Notes: generated from the sequence alone by a model not told the origin. 64,000 bases of DNA from Lewinellaceae bacterium (GCA_016713985.1 JADJOD010000001.1:346501-410500), one strand, 5' to 3'. Numbered from the stretch's first letter, positions 28,487-39,300 are shown. Translations and numbers: made by a program.

Positions 28487-31400
28487 TCACACCTTCTTCG
28501 TCCACCATTCCTTCAACTGCCAGCCTTTCAGGTACATGACCGGCAGAATGATGAGCGTAATAAAGGTGGCAAAACCAAGACCGAATACAATCGTCCATGA
28601 CAACGGGCCCCAGAAAGCAACGGAGTCGCCGCCGAAATAGATTTTCGGATCGCCGTGGGCAAACAGACTTTCAAAGTCGATGTTAAAACCCACCGCCAGC
28701 GGAATCAGGCCAAGAATGGCTGCGGTGGCCGTGAGCAGCACCGGCGTCATCCGGATGCGGCCCGCTTCGATGATGGCTTCCCGGACGGATTTGCCCTGGG
28801 TGCGCAAATGATCGGTGAATTCGACGAGCAGAATGCCGTTTCGCACCACAATCCCCGCCAGCGCCACGATACCCACTCCCATCATGATCACCGAAAAATC
28901 CATGTTAAAAATAGCCATGCCCAGGAGTACGCCGATGATGGAAAATACCACTTCGGTGAGAATGATCAGCGTTTTGCCAAACGAGTTGAACTGCGTCACA
29001 AGAATGAGCAGAATGATAAACAACGAGATGACGAGCGAACGCCCCAGAAAGTTCATGGCGTCCATCATTTCGGCATCTTCGCCGGCAAATGCCACGGTCA
29101 CACCTTCATGTGGAGGCAGACCCGCCAGTGCCGCTTTTACCGCGTTGACCACCTGCGTTTGTTTCGGCTGGAATTCGGCGGTGATATTCGACGACAGCGT
29201 GACCATACGTTCCTGGTCTTTGCGGCGAATACCCCCGAATGTGTTGGTGTATTTTACCTCCGCCAATGCCGCCATGGGCACGGAACGGAGCACGCCGCCC
29301 ATATTCATGTCGCGGAACGTAATATTCAGATTTTCAACGGCATTGATGTTCTCCCGCTGGTCTTTTTGCAGGCGGATATTGATCGGAATTTCGTCTTCTC
29401 CGTCGCGGTATTTACTGGCTTCCTTGCCGAGAATGGCCGTGCGGAATTCCATGCCGATCTGCGCCGTGCTGATGCCTTCCCGGTTGGCCCGGTCGCGGTC
29501 GATCCGTACGCTGATTTCGGGTTTCGAAACGATCAGGTCGCTGCGCAGCTCTTCCACACCGGGAATCGCCAGGGAGTCGAGGCGCCGTTTTACGGCCATT
29601 GCAACCCGGGTCAGTTTGGAAAAATCGTCGCCACGAATCTCCACCGAGATCGGTTTCGGAGCGGGCGGGCCGCCTTGTTCCTGATCAACGGTGATCTCGG
29701 CGCCGGGGATGATGCCCCGGGTAGCATCCCGGATTTTGTCCATCAAGGCCTTGGTACTGACGCCGTTGCGTTTGCCGTATTCCACAAACGCCACACCAAC
29801 TTTGCCCTTGTTGGAGGTGGCGGACCGGTCGAACTGGTCTTCCGAAGCGTTCAGCGCCACGTTGGAGATGACCGATTCAACGATGGGGTTGTTGGCGCCG
29901 AGGGTTTCCACAACTTTTTTCTCCACGATGGTCGTCAGCGAATCCGTTACATTCACATCGGTGCCGACGGGCATATTCAGGTAAACAAAAATGAAGTTCG
30001 GATCGGCGCTGGGAAACAGGACGATGTTGGCTTCCCGCGAAGCCGTGATGCCGCAGGACCCCAGGAGCAACAGGAACATCCCGACCAGCATGGCCCAGGG
30101 GCGATTCAGGGCAAAATTCAAAAACCCGGCATAGGCGTTTTGAACCGCCGGCCACACTTTGGTCTGAAACCCGGTCACCGCACCCGCCAGCACGTAGCGG
30201 TACAGCACCATAAACAAGGCCAGCGTAACCAGCAGGTTGCCCATGAACATATTGGCATTGGCGTAAAAAAACAGCGTTGCCAGTCCGTACAAAACATACC
30301 CCGCGATCGTTCGCCGGCGGGCTTTTTTCGGGTCCACTTTTACGGAGTGGTCGCTATCTTTCCGCATAAACCACACGGCAAACACCGGGTTGATGATATA
30401 CGCCACCAGCAGCGAAGCCGTGAGGGTTATGATGATCGTAACCGGCAGAAAGTGCATAAATTTGCCGAATACCCCGCCCCAGAATACCAGCGGAAAAAAC
30501 GGCGCCAGGGTAGTGGCGGTGCCCGACAATACGGGCAGAAATACCTCGCCGGCAGCCTTTTTGGCCGCCGTCACGATGTCTAAGTGTTCGTCCTGATAAA
30601 TCCGGTGGGTGTTTTCTATCACAACAATCGCATCGTCCACCACGATACCGAGCCCCAGCAGGAAAGCAAAAAGCACAATCATGTTGAGTGTGAACCCGAA
30701 ACTCGGCAACAGCAGGAATGCGATACACATGGACAAAGGCACGGACATGGCCACAAAAATGGCGTTGGTGCCACCCATGAAGAACATGAGGATGACCGTC
30801 ACCAGGATAAAACCGATGATGATGGTATTGATCAGGTCGTGCAAGGTGACCCGGGTGGCGCGACTTTGGTCGCCCGTGATAACCACTTCCAGGTTCGACG
30901 GGAAATCCGATTTCTTCATCTCCTCCACGGTTTCCTTGATCTTGTCCGAGGCATTGATCAGGTTTTCGCCGCTTCGTTTGATCACGTTGAGCGCGATTAC
31001 GTTTTTGCCGTTCAGGCGGCTGAAACTTTCCTGTTCTTCATAACCCATCTTCACTTCCGCGACGTCCTTGAGGTAAAGCATGGCGCCGGACTGCGAGCCG
31101 ACAATGATATTTTTAATCTGCTCGACATCGGTGAAGTCGCCGCGAATGGATACCGAACGGGTCATACCGCCGATATCCACGTTACCAGCCGAGATGGTGA
31201 GGTTTTCTCCGGATATTGCGTTTTCGATGTCGCGAAAGGTGAGTTGCGCGGCGGTCATTTTGTATTTATCCACGTTCACCTGCACTTCCTTGTCGAGTGT
31301 GCCCACCATGTCGACGCGGGTGATTTCCCGCATTTCCTCGATGCGGTCTTTCAATTTTTCAGCATAATCCTTGAGTTTGTCTAAGCTGAAATCCCCCGAG

Positions 31401-31840
31401 ATATTAACGTTCATGATGGGTATTTCCGAGATATCGAATTCGGATACCGTGGGGTCTTCGAGCAGGTCGGTGGGCAGGTCGCGTTTGGCTTTGTCGACAG
31501 CATCTTTTACTTTTTGCTTGCACAATACCACGTCTAAGTTGGTATTGAACTCAACAATGATGCTGGAGAAATCCTGGATGGAAGAGGAAGTCACCTTTTT
31601 TACGCCGTTGATGCCTTTCAGCTGCTTCTCAATCGGTTTGGTAACAAGCTGTTCCATATCCGACGGCGAAGCGCCGGGATAGATGGTGGAAACAAAAATC
31701 GTCGGCACCACCACGTCGGGAAATTGTTCCTTCGGCAGCGAATTGTATGACAGGATACCGGCGAGTGTAATGATGACCGTTATGATAAAAATACTCGTGC
31801 GGTTATCTATGGACCAACTGGTGGGTTTGAATTCTTTCAT
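28487..31840 (-). CDS. RND efflux transporter, inner-membrane permease
   Basis: The 1117 aa protein is a full-length HAE1-type RND pump: N-terminal helix after SIDNRTSIFIITVIITL, two large periplasmic loops, and two sets of membrane helices. The proton-relay region GLGIVVDDAIVVIENTHR (about residue 400) carries the paired Asp residues. It exports drugs, bile salts or other toxic compounds using proton motive force. It is last in a tetR-tolC-MFP-RND operon with an 11-base gap to the adaptor gene. The substrate is not evident. Confidence 0.93.
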   Translation of the reverse strand: MKEFKPTSWSIDNRTSIFIITVIITLAGILSYNSLPKEQFPDVVVPTIFVSTIYPGASPSDMEQLVTKPIEKQLKGINGVKKVTSSSIQDFSSIIVEFNTNLDVVLCKQKVKDAVDKAKRDLPTDLLEDPTVSEFDISEIPIMNVNISGDFSLDKLKDYAEKLKDRIEEMREITRVDMVGTLDKEVQVNVDKYKMTAAQLTFRDIENAISGENLTISAGNVDIGGMTRSVSIRGDFTDVEQIKNIIVGSQSGAMLYLKDVAEVKMGYEEQESFSRLNGKNVIALNVIKRSGENLINASDKIKETVEEMKKSDFPSNLEVVITGDQSRATRVTLHDLINTIIIGFILVTVILMFFMGGTNAIFVAMSVPLSMCIAFLLLPSFGFTLNMIVLFAFLLGLGIVVDDAIVVIENTHRIYQDEHLDIVTAAKKAAGEVFLPVLSGTATTLAPFFPLVFWGGVFGKFMHFLPVTIIITLTASLLVAYIINPVFAVWFMRKDSDHSVKVDPKKARRRTIAGYVLYGLATLFFYANANMFMGNLLVTLALFMVLYRYVLAGAVTGFQTKVWPAVQNAYAGFLNFALNRPWAMLVGMFLLLLGSCGITASREANIVLFPSADPNFIFVYLNMPVGTDVNVTDSLTTIVEKKVVETLGANNPIVESVISNVALNASEDQFDRSATSNKGKVGVAFVEYGKRNGVSTKALMDKIRDATRGIIPGAEITVDQEQGGPPAPKPISVEIRGDDFSKLTRVAMAVKRRLDSLAIPGVEELRSDLIVSKPEISVRIDRDRANREGISTAQIGMEFRTAILGKEASKYRDGEDEIPINIRLQKDQRENINAVENLNITFRDMNMGGVLRSVPMAALAEVKYTNTFGGIRRKDQERMVTLSSNITAEFQPKQTQVVNAVKAALAGLPPHEGVTVAFAGEDAEMMDAMNFLGRSLVISLFIILLILVTQFNSFGKTLIILTEVVFSIIGVLLGMAIFNMDFSVIMMGVGIVALAGIVVRNGILLVEFTDHLRTQGKSVREAIIEAGRIRMTPVLLTATAAILGLIPLAVGFNIDFESLFAHGDPKIYFGGDSVAFWGPLSWTIVFGLGFATFITLIILPVMYLKGWQLKEWWTKKV

Positions 31841-31851
31841 GGAATTGTTTT

Positions 31852-32976
31852 TTAAAAGGCAATCGTTTCTCCGTTGTTGACGTCCTGGAAACCGGTGGAT
31901 ATGGCAAAATCGCCGTTTTTCAGGCCGGAAACGATCTCTACCATGCCACTGTAATTGTATCCCTGCTTAACCGGTGTTTTTCGCGCGGTCGCCGTTTTAT
32001 CGCCGGTTTTATCGGCTACCATGACGAATTCGCCGTCTTCGGCCGTCTGAATGAGGTTGACCGGCACCACGATGGCCTTGGGGTTTTGGTAGTCGATGAT
32101 CTTGAGTACCGCAACCATGTTGGCGCGATAACCGCGTTCGGCGGGCAGGTTGCATTCTACGGTGAAGGTGCGGGTATTGGTATTGATTGTGTTGCTGACG
32201 TAGCTGATTTTGGTCGTGATCTCTTTGTTGAGGTCCGGGAAAAATACCACTACGGGGTCTCCTTTGCGCACCTTGGAAACATAGGCTTCGGTCACTTCGC
32301 CGACGATTTTCAGCCGGCCGAGGTTGATGATGTTGCACAGCGGCATACCCGGCGCAATCGCCTGCCCCGTTTTCAACGCAACCAGATCGACGCTGCCGCT
32401 GATGGGTGAATAAATACGCGTCTGTCCCCAACCTTCCTTTAATGTGGCGATGCTGCGCTCCAATCCTTCTTTTTGTGCTTTTGCCTGGATGAACTGTACT
32501 TCCGTTCCGATTTTCTGGTCCCACAAACCTTTTTGCCGGTTGTAAATATCTTCGGCGGTTTTGAGTTGGTTTTCCAGTTCGGCGAGTTGTTTCAGCATAA
32601 CTCCGTCGTCAATTACGGCGAGCAACTGGCCTTTTTTTACCACATCGCCGTTTTTGATGAGCACCTGGGTAAGCGCGCCCGCCATTTTGGCGGTAGCCGG
32701 TACGTTTTCCTCCGCGTCCACCCTGCCTTGCAAGTCGATGTAATGGCGGAAAGTGGACGTTGTCAATTCAGAAATACCTACGGTTTTGATGCGCTGGGGG
32801 GTGTTTTTGGTACCCAGTTCTTTTTCCAGCGCGGCGATTTCGGTTTCAATTTTGGTTTTCTGTTCTTTCAACGCAGCCAATTGTGCGGCTTTATCCGAAG
32901 ATGGGGAGCCACAGGCGTATAGCAGCACAGCAAGCAGCCCGAAGGATAAATAGCAGAGGAGGTTTTTGTTTTTCAT
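31852..32976 (-). CDS. RND periplasmic adaptor subunit (MFP), lipoprotein
   Basis: The 374 aa protein starts with a lipoprotein signal (LLAVLLYACGSP, Cys at about residue 22), then a coiled-coil hairpin (AALKEQKTKIETEIAALEKE), a split biotinyl-lipoyl domain (GDVVKKGQLLAVID and the later YSPISGSVDLVALKTGQ), a beta-barrel domain and a membrane-proximal domain. It bridges the RND pump and the TolC-type channel. The long N-terminal coiled coil before the lipoyl domain is typical of Bacteroidota adaptors. It lies 38 bases after tolC. Confidence 0.92.
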   Translation of the reverse strand: MKNKNLLCYLSFGLLAVLLYACGSPSSDKAAQLAALKEQKTKIETEIAALEKELGTKNTPQRIKTVGISELTTSTFRHYIDLQGRVDAEENVPATAKMAGALTQVLIKNGDVVKKGQLLAVIDDGVMLKQLAELENQLKTAEDIYNRQKGLWDQKIGTEVQFIQAKAQKEGLERSIATLKEGWGQTRIYSPISGSVDLVALKTGQAIAPGMPLCNIINLGRLKIVGEVTEAYVSKVRKGDPVVVFFPDLNKEITTKISYVSNTINTNTRTFTVECNLPAERGYRANMVAVLKIIDYQNPKAIVVPVNLIQTAEDGEFVMVADKTGDKTATARKTPVKQGYNYSGMVEIVSGLKNGDFAISTGFQDVNNGETIAF

Positions 32977-33014
32977 TTCGAATCGTATTTTTAAACGATT
33001 GATTATCAGTGTTT

Positions 33015-34364
33015 TCAGTTTACTCCCAGGGCCTTTTTAACCGCTACCCTGGCGTTCAGCAGATCGTATTGGGCCTGCATCAGCGATTGCTGGGCGGTGT
33101 ACAACTGTTGTTCGGCCTGGCTGATCTCAAAACTGGAACCCACACCGGCCTTGTATTTTTTCTGCGTGGTGTCGTAGATGCGCTGGGCGAGGTCGAGGTT
33201 TTTTTGCTGGTTTTGCACCCGTTCGCGGGCGCTGAGGAATTGTTTGCGGGCGTTGTCGACTTCAAAAGTGATCACGTTTTCCAGGGTTTGTTTCTGGGCG
33301 TCGATGGTCTGGACCCCGATGATCGCGCGTTCGCGCCGGGCTTTTGCCGCGCCGCCATCCCAAATGGGCACATTGACCGATATGCCTGCAATGGCCGAAG
33401 GGATAAAGTACCATTTTTTGAAATTGTCGGCGTCTTTGTTGCCAAAACCACCCTGCCAGCCCGGCTGATATTGTATAAATCCGTTGATGGAAGGCATCCA
33501 GGTTTTGCTGTTGAGATCGATTTGCAGGGTACTCAGTTCGCGGCTTTTCAGCAGTTGTACGTACTCCGCGCGATTCATAAAATTCGGTTCGCTGCCGAGG
33601 TCGGCGTCGGCATAGGTGACCAGGAGATTTTGCAGGTTGTCGGACGGGTTGATGTCCCGTTTTACCGGCATACCCATCACCAGTTTGAGGGCATTCACGG
33701 CGATTTCGCGCTGCCGGACCAGGTTTTCGCGCTCGGAGCGCAGGGTGGAGAGCGACAATTCGATACGATCCACATCGAGTTGTTCGGCAAAACCGGCCTG
33801 GTTGATGGCCTTCGTTTCGCCGAGCAGTTTTTCGAGGTTCGTGATGTTTTTATCCAGAACGCCGAGGTTTTCCGCAATCAGCAGGGCCGGCAGGTAACTG
33901 TCCGTCACCTTGTTGCGAAGCGCCTGCCGGGTCACGGCCAACTGTTGGTTGACAAAATCGAGGTAGTATTCGGAGGCTTTCAACGCTACGCGGTAACTGT
34001 TGCTGAAAAACAACTGGTTGTAAGAAAAAGTAGGCGTGAGAGAATGGAAGGCGCTGAAGGCCAGTTTTTCATCACCCGAGCCTCCGGTGAATCCCAATGC
34101 ACTTGCCGGAATACCGGGGCGCTGGAGGAAATACTGGTAGGCAATTCCGGCGGAAAACTGCGGCAGACCGACGGCCTTGTTTTCCCTGAGTTGCCATTCG
34201 GCATCCCGGGTCTGGAGTTGGGCTACTTTGATATCGGGGTGATTGTCATACGCGTAACTGATACAATCGGAAAGAGACATGTCGGATACCTGTCCGGATA
34301 TGTTTCCAAAAGAAAATAGTAACGCATTGATTAATAATAGTTTAAGTGAATTGTACGGGTACAT
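33015..34364 (-). CDS. TolC family outer-membrane efflux protein
   Basis: The 449 aa protein has a signal peptide (LLLINALLFSFGNISGQ) and two TolC repeats, each opening with a helix of the form SLSDCISYAYDNHPDIKVAQ and continuing into long amphipathic helices (LEKLLGETKAINQAGFAEQL; AQRIYDTTQKKYKAGVGSSF). Trimers of such proteins form the outer-membrane exit duct of the RND pump encoded downstream. The start codon is 1 base after the tetR stop, indicating tight translational coupling. Confidence 0.9.
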   Translation of the reverse strand: MYPYNSLKLLLINALLFSFGNISGQVSDMSLSDCISYAYDNHPDIKVAQLQTRDAEWQLRENKAVGLPQFSAGIAYQYFLQRPGIPASALGFTGGSGDEKLAFSAFHSLTPTFSYNQLFFSNSYRVALKASEYYLDFVNQQLAVTRQALRNKVTDSYLPALLIAENLGVLDKNITNLEKLLGETKAINQAGFAEQLDVDRIELSLSTLRSERENLVRQREIAVNALKLVMGMPVKRDINPSDNLQNLLVTYADADLGSEPNFMNRAEYVQLLKSRELSTLQIDLNSKTWMPSINGFIQYQPGWQGGFGNKDADNFKKWYFIPSAIAGISVNVPIWDGGAAKARRERAIIGVQTIDAQKQTLENVITFEVDNARKQFLSARERVQNQQKNLDLAQRIYDTTQKKYKAGVGSSFEISQAEQQLYTAQQSLMQAQYDLLNARVAVKKALGVN

Positions 34365-34365
34365 A

Positions 34366-34971
34366 TCAGGAGGATTTTGCTTTCAGTTTTTGCAGGCCTT
34401 TGTCAGACACAATGCCGTGCAGGTAGTATAAAAGGAATTCGCGAAACAATACATCCAGGGGGTAATGGCCGCGTGGAAACCAGGATTCATCAAAAATCAT
34501 AAATGACTCGGCCACGTGCATTTTGGCGACAATGTCCACGTTAAAATCATCGCGATAAAGCCCTTCCCGAATGCCGCGTTCCAGGTTGTTGCGAACGATT
34601 GAGTGCATGTAGTCGCGTTGATAGTTCTGCATTTTTTCCCAGGCGTCGCGGTGGTATTTCTGCATATCGAACACGATATTCGATTTGATCTGGCCGATCT
34701 CTTCATTGACGTGTTTCATCACGCCAAACATCTCGTCGAGTGCATCGCCCGCTTCCAGGTGGAGGCACTCGTTGTTTTTTTTATCCGCCTCGATGTGCCG
34801 CTCCACCATTTTCACCACGAGGTCATTTTTATTTTCAACGAACTGGTAAAGTGTTTTTTTGGAAATGCCCAGATCACGCGCCACGTCGTCCATGGTAATA
34901 CTTTTGATACCATAGGTGAAAAACATCTGCTCGACGCGTTTCAGCCATTTTTCCTGCTGGTCCGTAAACAT
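34366..34971 (-). CDS. TetR/AcrR family transcriptional regulator
   Basis: The 201 aa protein has an N-terminal TetR helix-turn-helix (FFTYGIKSITMDDVARDLGI then SKKTLYQFVENKNDLV, residues about 17-55) and a helical ligand-binding C-terminal part. As first gene of the efflux operon it is the probable local repressor. The ATG at 34971 is 4 bases from a perfect TACCTTTG element, so the mRNA should be leaderless or nearly so. A partial dyad at 34990-35017 overlaps the upstream promoter region and is a candidate autoregulatory operator. Confidence 0.9.
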   Translation of the reverse strand: MFTDQQEKWLKRVEQMFFTYGIKSITMDDVARDLGISKKTLYQFVENKNDLVVKMVERHIEADKKNNECLHLEAGDALDEMFGVMKHVNEEIGQIKSNIVFDMQKYHRDAWEKMQNYQRDYMHSIVRNNLERGIREGLYRDDFNVDIVAKMHVAESFMIFDESWFPRGHYPLDVLFREFLLYYLHGIVSDKGLQKLKAKSS

Positions 34972-34975
34972 GGGG

Positions 34976-34983
34976 CAAAGGTA
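34976..34983 (-). promoter_or_regulatory. -7 promoter element, TACCTTTG (tetR efflux operon)
   Basis: Exact TAnnTTTG match with only GGGG-type spacing of 4 bases to the ATG, predicting a leaderless start. Confidence 0.6.
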
Positions 34984-34989
34984 AACATC

Positions 34990-35017
34990 GGAAACATTTT
35001 TCGAATCAAACGTTTCC
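34990..35017 (-). promoter_or_regulatory. Candidate TetR operator dyad
   Basis: GGAAAC (34990-34995) and GTTTCC (35012-35017) are outer half-sites around a TTCGAA centre, spanning 28 bases directly upstream of the -7 element. Confidence 0.45.
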
Positions 35018-35090
35018 TGCGTTTATTCCGTTTTTCGACAAACGGCATATAAAATTCCATGATCATGCTTGAATTGCCTGTGAATCCGAA

Positions 35091-35130
35091 TAAAAAAAGC
35101 CGTTGCGCGATCAAACATCACGAAACGGCT
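35091..35130 (-). terminator. Terminator of the ruvX-def operon
   Basis: On the minus strand AGCCGTT (35130-35124) pairs with AACGGCT (35104-35098) and is followed by seven T. It lies 25 bases past the def stop. Confidence 0.75.
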
Positions 35131-35154
35131 AAAAGTTCGGCCCAAAGGGTCGAT

Positions 35155-35724
35155 TTAACGCAAATTGAAAAATTTCATTTTGTAGTCTGTGTTGATTTTT
35201 CCAAGGCGGATATCTTCCAGTTTTCGCTGGATCAGCCGCTTTTTGAGGGGTTTCAGTTTTTCCGTGAACAGGATGCCTTCGATGTGGTCGTATTCATGCT
35301 GGATCACGCGCGCGTTCACGCCGGAAAAGGTTTCTTCGTGCTCCTGAAACGTTTCGTCCAGGTATCGCAGCCGGATGGTATCGGGGCGTTCGACGTCGCC
35401 GCGTATACGGGGAATGCTCAGGCAACCTTCCTCGTAAGCCCAGGGGTTGCCGGTTTCTTCCACCATTTGTGCGTTGATGAACGTTTTTTTGAACCCGGTT
35501 TCTTTGCTGTCGTCCTTTTCGTCGCTGTTGATCTGGAGCGTGTCGATAACAAACAATCGGATAGACAAGCCCACCTGGGGGGCAGCCAGACCGACCCCGT
35601 CGGCGTGGTACATCGTTTCCCACATATCGGCGATCACCGTTTCCAGCCCCGGGTAGTCGGGGCCGACGGGTGTCGCCACTTTTTTTAATACGGGCTGGCC
35701 GTACGCGAAAATTGGTAAAATCAT
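35155..35724 (-). CDS. def: Peptide deformylase
   Basis: The 189 aa enzyme removes the formyl group from the N-terminal methionine of new proteins. All three motifs are present: GVGLAAPQVG (about residue 47), EEGCLSIP with the metal-binding Cys (about 116), and QHEYDHIEG with the two metal-binding His (about 157-161). The start at 35724 (MILPIFAYGQPVL) matches the family N-terminus better than an upstream one. It follows ruvX by 44 bases and is probably co-transcribed with it. Confidence 0.95.
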   Translation of the reverse strand: MILPIFAYGQPVLKKVATPVGPDYPGLETVIADMWETMYHADGVGLAAPQVGLSIRLFVIDTLQINSDEKDDSKETGFKKTFINAQMVEETGNPWAYEEGCLSIPRIRGDVERPDTIRLRYLDETFQEHEETFSGVNARVIQHEYDHIEGILFTEKLKPLKKRLIQRKLEDIRLGKINTDYKMKFFNLR

Positions 35725-35768
35725 AAAACAGTTGCCGGTGTAAGTTGCGGGTTTCGCCGGGTTGCAGG

Positions 35769-36191
35769 TCACCCGTTCCAATAATGTTCCTGCATGTATT
35801 GTTCCAGAATGAGTGCCGCCGCTACTTTATCCACTAAAGCTTTGTCGCGTCGTTTCTGTTTTTTAATACCACTTGCCAGAATAACCCGCTTCGCGTCGTT
35901 GGATGTGTACCGTTCATCCTGGCGTTTAACCGGCGTTTCCGGAAATAGTTTGCGCAGTTGCGCCGCAAAATCATCGGCCTGCGGGGCGATCTGCGCAGGA
36001 TTGCCGTCGGGGTGCAGGGGCAACCCGACAACAAAACACTCCACCGTTTCTTCGGCGCAATATTTTATTAAAAAAGCCGGCACTTCGGCTGTCGGCAGGG
36101 TAGTGAGGCCCGATGCAATGATCTTCAGCGGATCGGTGACGGCGATACCGGTGCGTTTTAATCCAAAGTCGATGGCAAGTATTCGTCCCAT
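35769..36191 (-). CDS. ruvX: Holliday junction resolvase-like RuvX/YqgF
   Basis: The 140 aa protein has the RNase H-like fold of YqgF: first strand RILAIDFGLKRTGIAVTD with the catalytic Asp (about residue 7), VVGLPLHPDG (about 58), DERYTS (about 98) and the final ALVDKVAAALILEQY with Asp. Family members act in 16S rRNA 5' maturation and possibly recombination. The ATG at 36191 was chosen because a TAACTTTG promoter ends 10 bases upstream; the longer alternative would start within it. First gene of a ruvX-def operon. Confidence 0.92.
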   Translation of the reverse strand: MGRILAIDFGLKRTGIAVTDPLKIIASGLTTLPTAEVPAFLIKYCAEETVECFVVGLPLHPDGNPAQIAPQADDFAAQLRKLFPETPVKRQDERYTSNDAKRVILASGIKKQKRRDKALVDKVAAALILEQYMQEHYWNG

Positions 36192-36200
36192 ATCGGGCGG

Positions 36201-36208
36201 CAAAGTTA
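36201..36208 (-). promoter_or_regulatory. -7 promoter element, TAACTTTG (ruvX-def)
   Basis: Exact TAnnTTTG match 10 bases from the start codon, predicting a very short leader. Confidence 0.55.
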
Positions 36209-36316
36209 AAAACTTAGAAGTTGTCAGGGGTATTCCGCCCGAGCATATCGCTGTACGATTCGGCCAGCATATGTTCCGGTAATCGCAAGGGTCTTATTAT
36301 CCGTATTTTATCATTC

Positions 36317-36353
36317 AAAAAGGGTTTCCCGTATTGAGCGGGAAACCCTTTTA
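36317..36353 (-). terminator. Strong terminator after the DUF2723 gene
   Basis: AAGGGTTTCCCG (36320-36331) and CGGGAAACCCTT (36339-36350) pair perfectly over 12 bases with a 7-base loop and are followed on the minus strand by a T5 run. It lies 13 bases past the stop at 36366. Confidence 0.85.
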
Positions 36354-36365
36354 TATGATTCATAA

Positions 36366-39300
36366 TCAATTGTTTACTGCGGCACTTCTATTTGTTGCAA
36401 GCCGGGCAGGCCGGGTGTGTTCGGCCGGGTCGGCATATATGCCCCCAGGTTTCCTGAAGTTCTTTTGCAACGCTTCATCCTTCAGGTCTTCTGCCATCCG
36501 CAACAACACCTGGGCTGTGCTCATGGCATAATCGCGGTCCTGGGCGTAGCCGCGCTGGAAGTCCGGCGACTGGGACTGAATAAAACGCAGTTGCTGGGCG
36601 ATACTTTTGGATATTTCGCGCACTTTGGTGGCCGCCTTTTCATTGGCGCCCGCCCGGAAGTACACATCTGCCAGGAATGCCGAGAATTGGTCATACGGGA
36701 AGTTGTACTCCGGAAATGCTTCGAAGTACCTGTCTACCAATGCGATAGCCTTGTCTTTTTTACCTTCCACCACCAATTGACGCGAAATACGGATGATCGT
36801 GACGCGCATGGTCTGGAGACTCGGCATGTAGGAGCGGTCGACAAACAGGCGTTTTTTATCAAACTTGCCCCAGCGCCATTTTTCCATGATGTTGCGGTAG
36901 GCGGTTTCCGTATCCACACCGCCGCTGCCGATGATCCCGTACGCGCCTGTGCTGCTCGGCACCCGTTTGGGCACCAGCCGGAGGCTGAGGCCTTCCAGTT
37001 GGAGGTAGTCTTCGAGCCCCATCAGTTTGTCTTCGCGACAGGTCACGGCCCAGTAAATCGGGCGTTTCCAGATATTCGAATTAATGATGTCGAGGATCGC
37101 GAGTTCGTCCTTGATCAGGTAATTCTTGTCGGAGCCCAGGTTGAACCGTATGGTGTCGACCATGGTGCTGTCGCCCGCAGCGACGATTTTGTTGGCAATG
37201 GCCGCCTGTTTGTTCACCGGTATGAAGAGTCGCCGGGTCGGCAAATAACTGTCGAGGTCACGGCCGCCTTCGCTGGCTAATTTGTGGTCTTCACCGATAA
37301 ACTTCAACACCTGCTGCAGGCTCATTTCCCGTTCGCCGTTTGGCGCGTAATACGGCGTTTGCACCCGTTTGTATCCGCGGAGCTGGTCCTGCGGAATACT
37401 CATTTCGATGGCGGGAGAATTGTTGACCGCGCGCCGGAGTTGACCGATGTACCAGTCCACCGCGATCAGGGAAAGGTTGACCACCCGCACGTCGGTGCGA
37501 ATACCTTCCACTTCCTGGCAGTACCAGAGCGGGTAGGTATCGTTGTCGCCGTACGTAAAAATGATGGCGTTGGGTTCGCAGGACTGGAGGAAGTTTTGCG
37601 CATAGTCCCGGCTGGCATAATGTTCGGAGCGGCTGTGATCGTCCCAGTTTTGGGTCACCATGAGCAGGGGAGCGCTCAACGCGAGCAAGGAGGACAAGGC
37701 TGCGCCCGCCACCTCCGGCAGCCGCAGGCGGTTGGAGAACAGGTCGAACAAAACCATGACACTCATACCGATCCAGATGGCGAAGGTGAAAAACGAACCG
37801 GCCAGTACATAGTCGCGTTCACGAGGCTCGCTGGGAGGCTGGTTGGAATACACGATGATGCCGATGCCGGTGATGATAAACAGGCCCATAATGGCCGAAA
37901 ATTCGTTCGGCCGTTTGCGATAGTGAAAAAACAGGCCCAGCAATCCGAGCAGGAAGGGAATCATGTAATATTTGTTCCTTGCCTGGTTATTCTTTTGAAA
38001 ATCAGGGAGTTCTTTCTGGTTGCCGAGGCGATTTTCGTCGATAAAATCAAATCCCGTGATCCAGTTTCCGGCACTGGGGTCGGAGGCGAAGTAGCCTTGT
38101 TCGCCATTTTGCCTGCCGGAAAAATTCCACATAAAATAGCGCCAGTACATCCAGCCCAGCTGGTATTTCCAGAAAAATTCGATGTTGTCGGCCAGGGTGG
38201 GTACGCCGGAGGGTTTGTCGATCCAGCGCCGGTAGAGTGCGGGGCGCCCCTGCGAGTAATCGCCCATCCGGGGGAAAAGTGCCTGGTCGAGAGGGCTGTA
38301 TTCATAGTCGACTTTTTCGTCGACAACTTCGTATTTGTCGCCCACCCGTCCGTAGCGTTCTTCCGATTTGATCCCGATGGGTTTTGCGTCGAAATGCGGG
38401 CCGCGCACCAGGGGGCGTTCGCCGTATTGTTCGCGGTTCAGGTAGGGCAGGAGGCGCATCGGGTCGGAGGGGTCGTTCATATTGATCGGCGTATTGGCGC
38501 TTGCACGAATGATCACCATGCCGTAGGACAAATACGCCACGACGACCACCCCCATCGCCACCACCAGCCGCTGCAGCAATCCGTTATTGGTTTTGCGCGC
38601 GTAACGAAGTCCGAGCCAGATGGCGCCGCCAAAGATCAGGAATACGGGAATGATGCCGGTAAAGAAGGGCAAGCCGAAGCTGTTGACCATGAATTTGTCA
38701 AAAAATGCCCAAAAAGACGGAATACCCGCAATGATCAGTTTTTGTATGGCGACAATAAACACAACGCCGACACCCGCTGCAACCAAAGCGCCCCAGGCCG
38801 TCGGCTTTTTTGCCTTTTTAAAATAATAAAACATCGCCAGCGCCGGGAAAGTCAGCAAACTCAGCAAGTGAACCCCGATGGACAGGGCCACCGAATAAAA
38901 AGCAAATACCAGCCAGCGGTCGGCATCGGCCGTATCGGGCAGGTTGTACCATTTGAGGGTTGCCCACAGGGACATGGCCGTAAAAAAAGTGGACATGGCG
39001 TATACCTCACCTTCCACCGCCGAAAACCAGATGGAGGTTGTAAATGCCGTTACCAGGCCGGCTACCAGGCCGGCGCCTGCTACTGCAATGGCCTGACCTC
39101 CGGCGGGTTCGCCACCGCGGCCCACCAACACCAACCTGGCCAATATGGTGGTACTCCAGCAAACAAACAAAGCGGCGGCGGCGGTGCACCAGGCTGAAAG
39201 CAGGTTTACTGCATAGGCGATGGTGGCCGGGTCGTCGGAAAAAAGTGATCCTACCCAGGCAAAAAGACGCCCGACAACCAGGAAAATCGGGGCGCCGGGC

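Noticed and set aside
28655..30583. 642-codon plus-strand open frame
   Set aside because: Lies wholly antisense to the RND pump gene; composition is rich in H, Q, R and D as expected for a reverse-complement shadow in GC-rich coding DNA, with no recognisable domain.
33009..34319. 436-codon plus-strand open frame
   Set aside because: Antisense shadow of the TolC gene.
37284..39197. 637-codon plus-strand open frame
   Set aside because: Antisense shadow of the DUF2723 gene, no domain or signal, low-complexity histidine/glutamine-rich text.
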